The translations under genes were made by a program, and so were the position numbers. A stretch of DNA of 64,000 nucleotides from CAVONV01 sp963697355 (GTDB lineage: Bacteria > Acidobacteriota > Vicinamibacteria > Marinacidobacterales > DATDRI01), in the NCBI GenBank assembly GCA_963697355.1, contig CAVONV010000008.1, positions 124,001-188,000 on the forward strand, in the 5' to 3' direction. The notes under the pieces were generated by a model. The model saw only the letters and a program-made list of their open reading frames with translations, made no database searches and was not told the DNA's origin. Within the stretch, counting starts at the first letter, position 1; every line of letters begins with the position of its first letter. Positions 62,645 to 64,000 of this stretch are shown here, in pieces.

Positions 62645-63961
62645 TTATGACATTTCAGCTAGGCTATTATCCAACGCGGACGCAATTTTATCCATGCCAT
62701 CATTATCAATAACAATTGGCGGAGCGATTCTCAAGTTGGTTTCATGGGTCTCCTTCGCATAAACACCATTTCTGAGCATGTTCATACTCAACAGATGACC
62801 ATCATACTTTGGATCGATCTCGACGCCGATTAGCATGCCTTTTCCACGGACTTCCTTAACCTTGTCCGAATGTTTTTCCGCCACGCCCTCGAGCTTATTT
62901 TTTAGATAAGCTCCATTCTTTGCTGCGAGTTGAGTGATGCTTCTCTTTTCTATCTCATTAATAGTTAACAATCCAACGAATGAAGCGAGCGGATATCCAC
63001 CGAAAGTGCTGCCTTCGCTGTGAGGTTCGAACAGCTCCATGAGATCCTTTCTTCCGCACAGGCAACTGATCGGAACGACCCCGGAGCTCATGGCTTTCCC
63101 TATTGTTACCAAATCCGGTGGTTCCAGTCCGTATAACTGCCAGGCAAAATTTGCTCCCGTTCTTCCATAGCCCGTCTGGATTTCGTCAAGGACAAGCAGC
63201 GCATTGTTTTCTTTGGTTAACTCCTGAACCTTTTGAAGGTAGGTGTCATCTGGAATAAGAATGCCGGCTTCTGCTTGAATCGGTTCTAGAAAAACGCCGG
63301 CTACGTTACCGTTGTGTTCCTTTATTTTCGTTTCCAACGCGTCAATATCACTAAAAGGGATGTGCTCAAAGCCAGGCAGCAGCGGATCTAAATCCTTCCT
63401 GGAAGCTCTGTCATCCATCAAGGTGGTTGAGCCCAGACCTCTTCCGTGGAACGCGTTCCTAGCTGAGAGGATGATAGGAACCCCCCGAATGCCTTTACCG
63501 TCTTTTCCCCCGAAATTCTTGCCCCATTTTCTTATCAGCTTTATGGCCGCCTCATTGGCTTCAGTCCCTGCATTTTTTGGAAGGAACATGTCCATCTGAG
63601 TGAATTCCTTGAGCTTTACCAACCAGGGGCCCAGATAACTGTGAGAAATGGACCTCGGGACTGTGGCCATCTGTGCCACGAAACCGGAAACTCCTTCAAC
63701 AATGATAGGGTCTCGGTGGCCGAAGGGAACGGCAGAATAGCATGCAAGACCATCGACAATTTCTGATTCCACTTCACCGTTATCTGTTTCTGTCCGGATT
63801 CTGATCATATAGGGTTTGGAACCGCCGCCTAGTACTACAACGCCAGGGAACGGCTCATAGATGTGGGCTCCCAGCGTATCGAGAGCCTCATTGTGGTCCT
63901 TGATCGTCCAATCCTTGATGGCCTTGCCGTTCACGATGGCGTCATCCAATATCGTTGTCAT
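62645..63961 (-). CDS. Class III aminotransferase, ornithine-aminotransferase-like
   Basis: 438 residues. PLP Lys289 lies in VTIGKAMSSG and Asp259 in LLVLDEIQTGYGRTG. MFLPKNAGTEANEAAIKLIRKWG and GSTFGGYPLASFV follow the pattern of RocD-type ornithine aminotransferases, although PFGHRDP replaces the usual NQGHRHP and the N-terminal 55 residues are longer. The reaction would give glutamate semialdehyde from ornithine, but related lysine or diamine donors are possible. Base composition is clearly more AT-rich than the genes to its left, suggesting different origin. The start lies 39 bases from the window edge. Confidence 0.85.
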   Translation of the reverse strand: MTTILDDAIVNGKAIKDWTIKDHNEALDTLGAHIYEPFPGVVVLGGGSKPYMIRIRTETDNGEVESEIVDGLACYSAVPFGHRDPIIVEGVSGFVAQMATVPRSISHSYLGPWLVKLKEFTQMDMFLPKNAGTEANEAAIKLIRKWGKNFGGKDGKGIRGVPIILSARNAFHGRGLGSTTLMDDRASRKDLDPLLPGFEHIPFSDIDALETKIKEHNGNVAGVFLEPIQAEAGILIPDDTYLQKVQELTKENNALLVLDEIQTGYGRTGANFAWQLYGLEPPDLVTIGKAMSSGVVPISCLCGRKDLMELFEPHSEGSTFGGYPLASFVGLLTINEIEKRSITQLAAKNGAYLKNKLEGVAEKHSDKVKEVRGKGMLIGVEIDPKYDGHLLSMNMLRNGVYAKETHETNLRIAPPIVIDNDGMDKIASALDNSLAEMS

Positions 63962-64000
63962 AGGTGCGATCCTCTTCAGCTGGCCAAAGTTCCATCCTGC

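Noticed and set aside
1..64000. CRISPR arrays, rRNA and tRNA genes
   Set aside because: No regularly spaced direct repeats, no rRNA-like stretches and no convincing cloverleaf with a T-arm were noticed in the gaps; this was by eye, not by model search.

Overview
This window looks like a chromosomal piece of a Gram-negative, didermic bacterium, most likely Acidobacteriota. The pointers are two long orphan FtsX/MacB-type permeases of the kind abundant in acidobacteria, many lipobox signal peptides, an outer-membrane barrel protein, PEGA-less tandem serine/threonine kinases and a fragment of an acidobacteria-typical small membrane protein. No rRNA, tRNA or CRISPR array was recognised. The assignment rests on gene content only.

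Layout. 1-11 kb: mostly intact housekeeping and envelope genes (histidine-phosphatase lipoprotein, SGNH hydrolase lipoprotein, PilZ, TerB-like, aspartylglucosaminidase, barrel protein, YwiC-like, methyltransferase, PBP4, GNAT, solo E1-alpha dehydrogenase, AhpD-like, double-ACT). 12.5-18 kb: an OmpR-type two-component pair divergent from a VWA - PspA/IM30 - membrane protein operon, which looks like an envelope-stress module. 18-20.5 kb: two paralogous kinases, the second broken. 21-28.5 kb: a CocE-type hydrolase and a tightly coupled operon of RND/MMPL exporter, lycopene-cyclase-like membrane protein and polyprenyl synthase.

28.7-42 kb is a zone of broken genes: a uroporphyrinogen-decarboxylase-family fragment, a frameshifted sortilin-type propeller protein, an intact acetylornithine-type carbamoyltransferase, then remnants of a DctP binding protein, proline dehydrogenase, a glycyl radical enzyme and its activase, an internally deleted peptide-binding protein, a family-9 glycoside hydrolase with about 18 frameshifts, and a propeller-TPR lipoprotein cut at one end. 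Whether this is true decay or partly an assembly effect cannot be settled from the sequence.

42.6-50 kb holds a class III aminotransferase, a methyltransferase, a very likely selenoprotein (ArsC/thioredoxin-like, in-frame UGA in a UxxC motif with a stem-loop just downstream), toxin-antitoxin genes and remnants (RHH, HEPN-MNT, FitA-like), two lipoproteins and a SEC-C protein. 50-60 kb has an acyl-CoA dehydrogenase, a 575-bp direct repeat carrying duplicate DinB genes around an ABC-F fragment and a permease, and a second permease. 61-62 kb has a winged-helix/nucleotidyltransferase regulator with a HEPN-like partner, its start buried in a perfect 44-bp palindrome that contains a promoter. The window ends in an AT-richer ornithine-aminotransferase-like gene.
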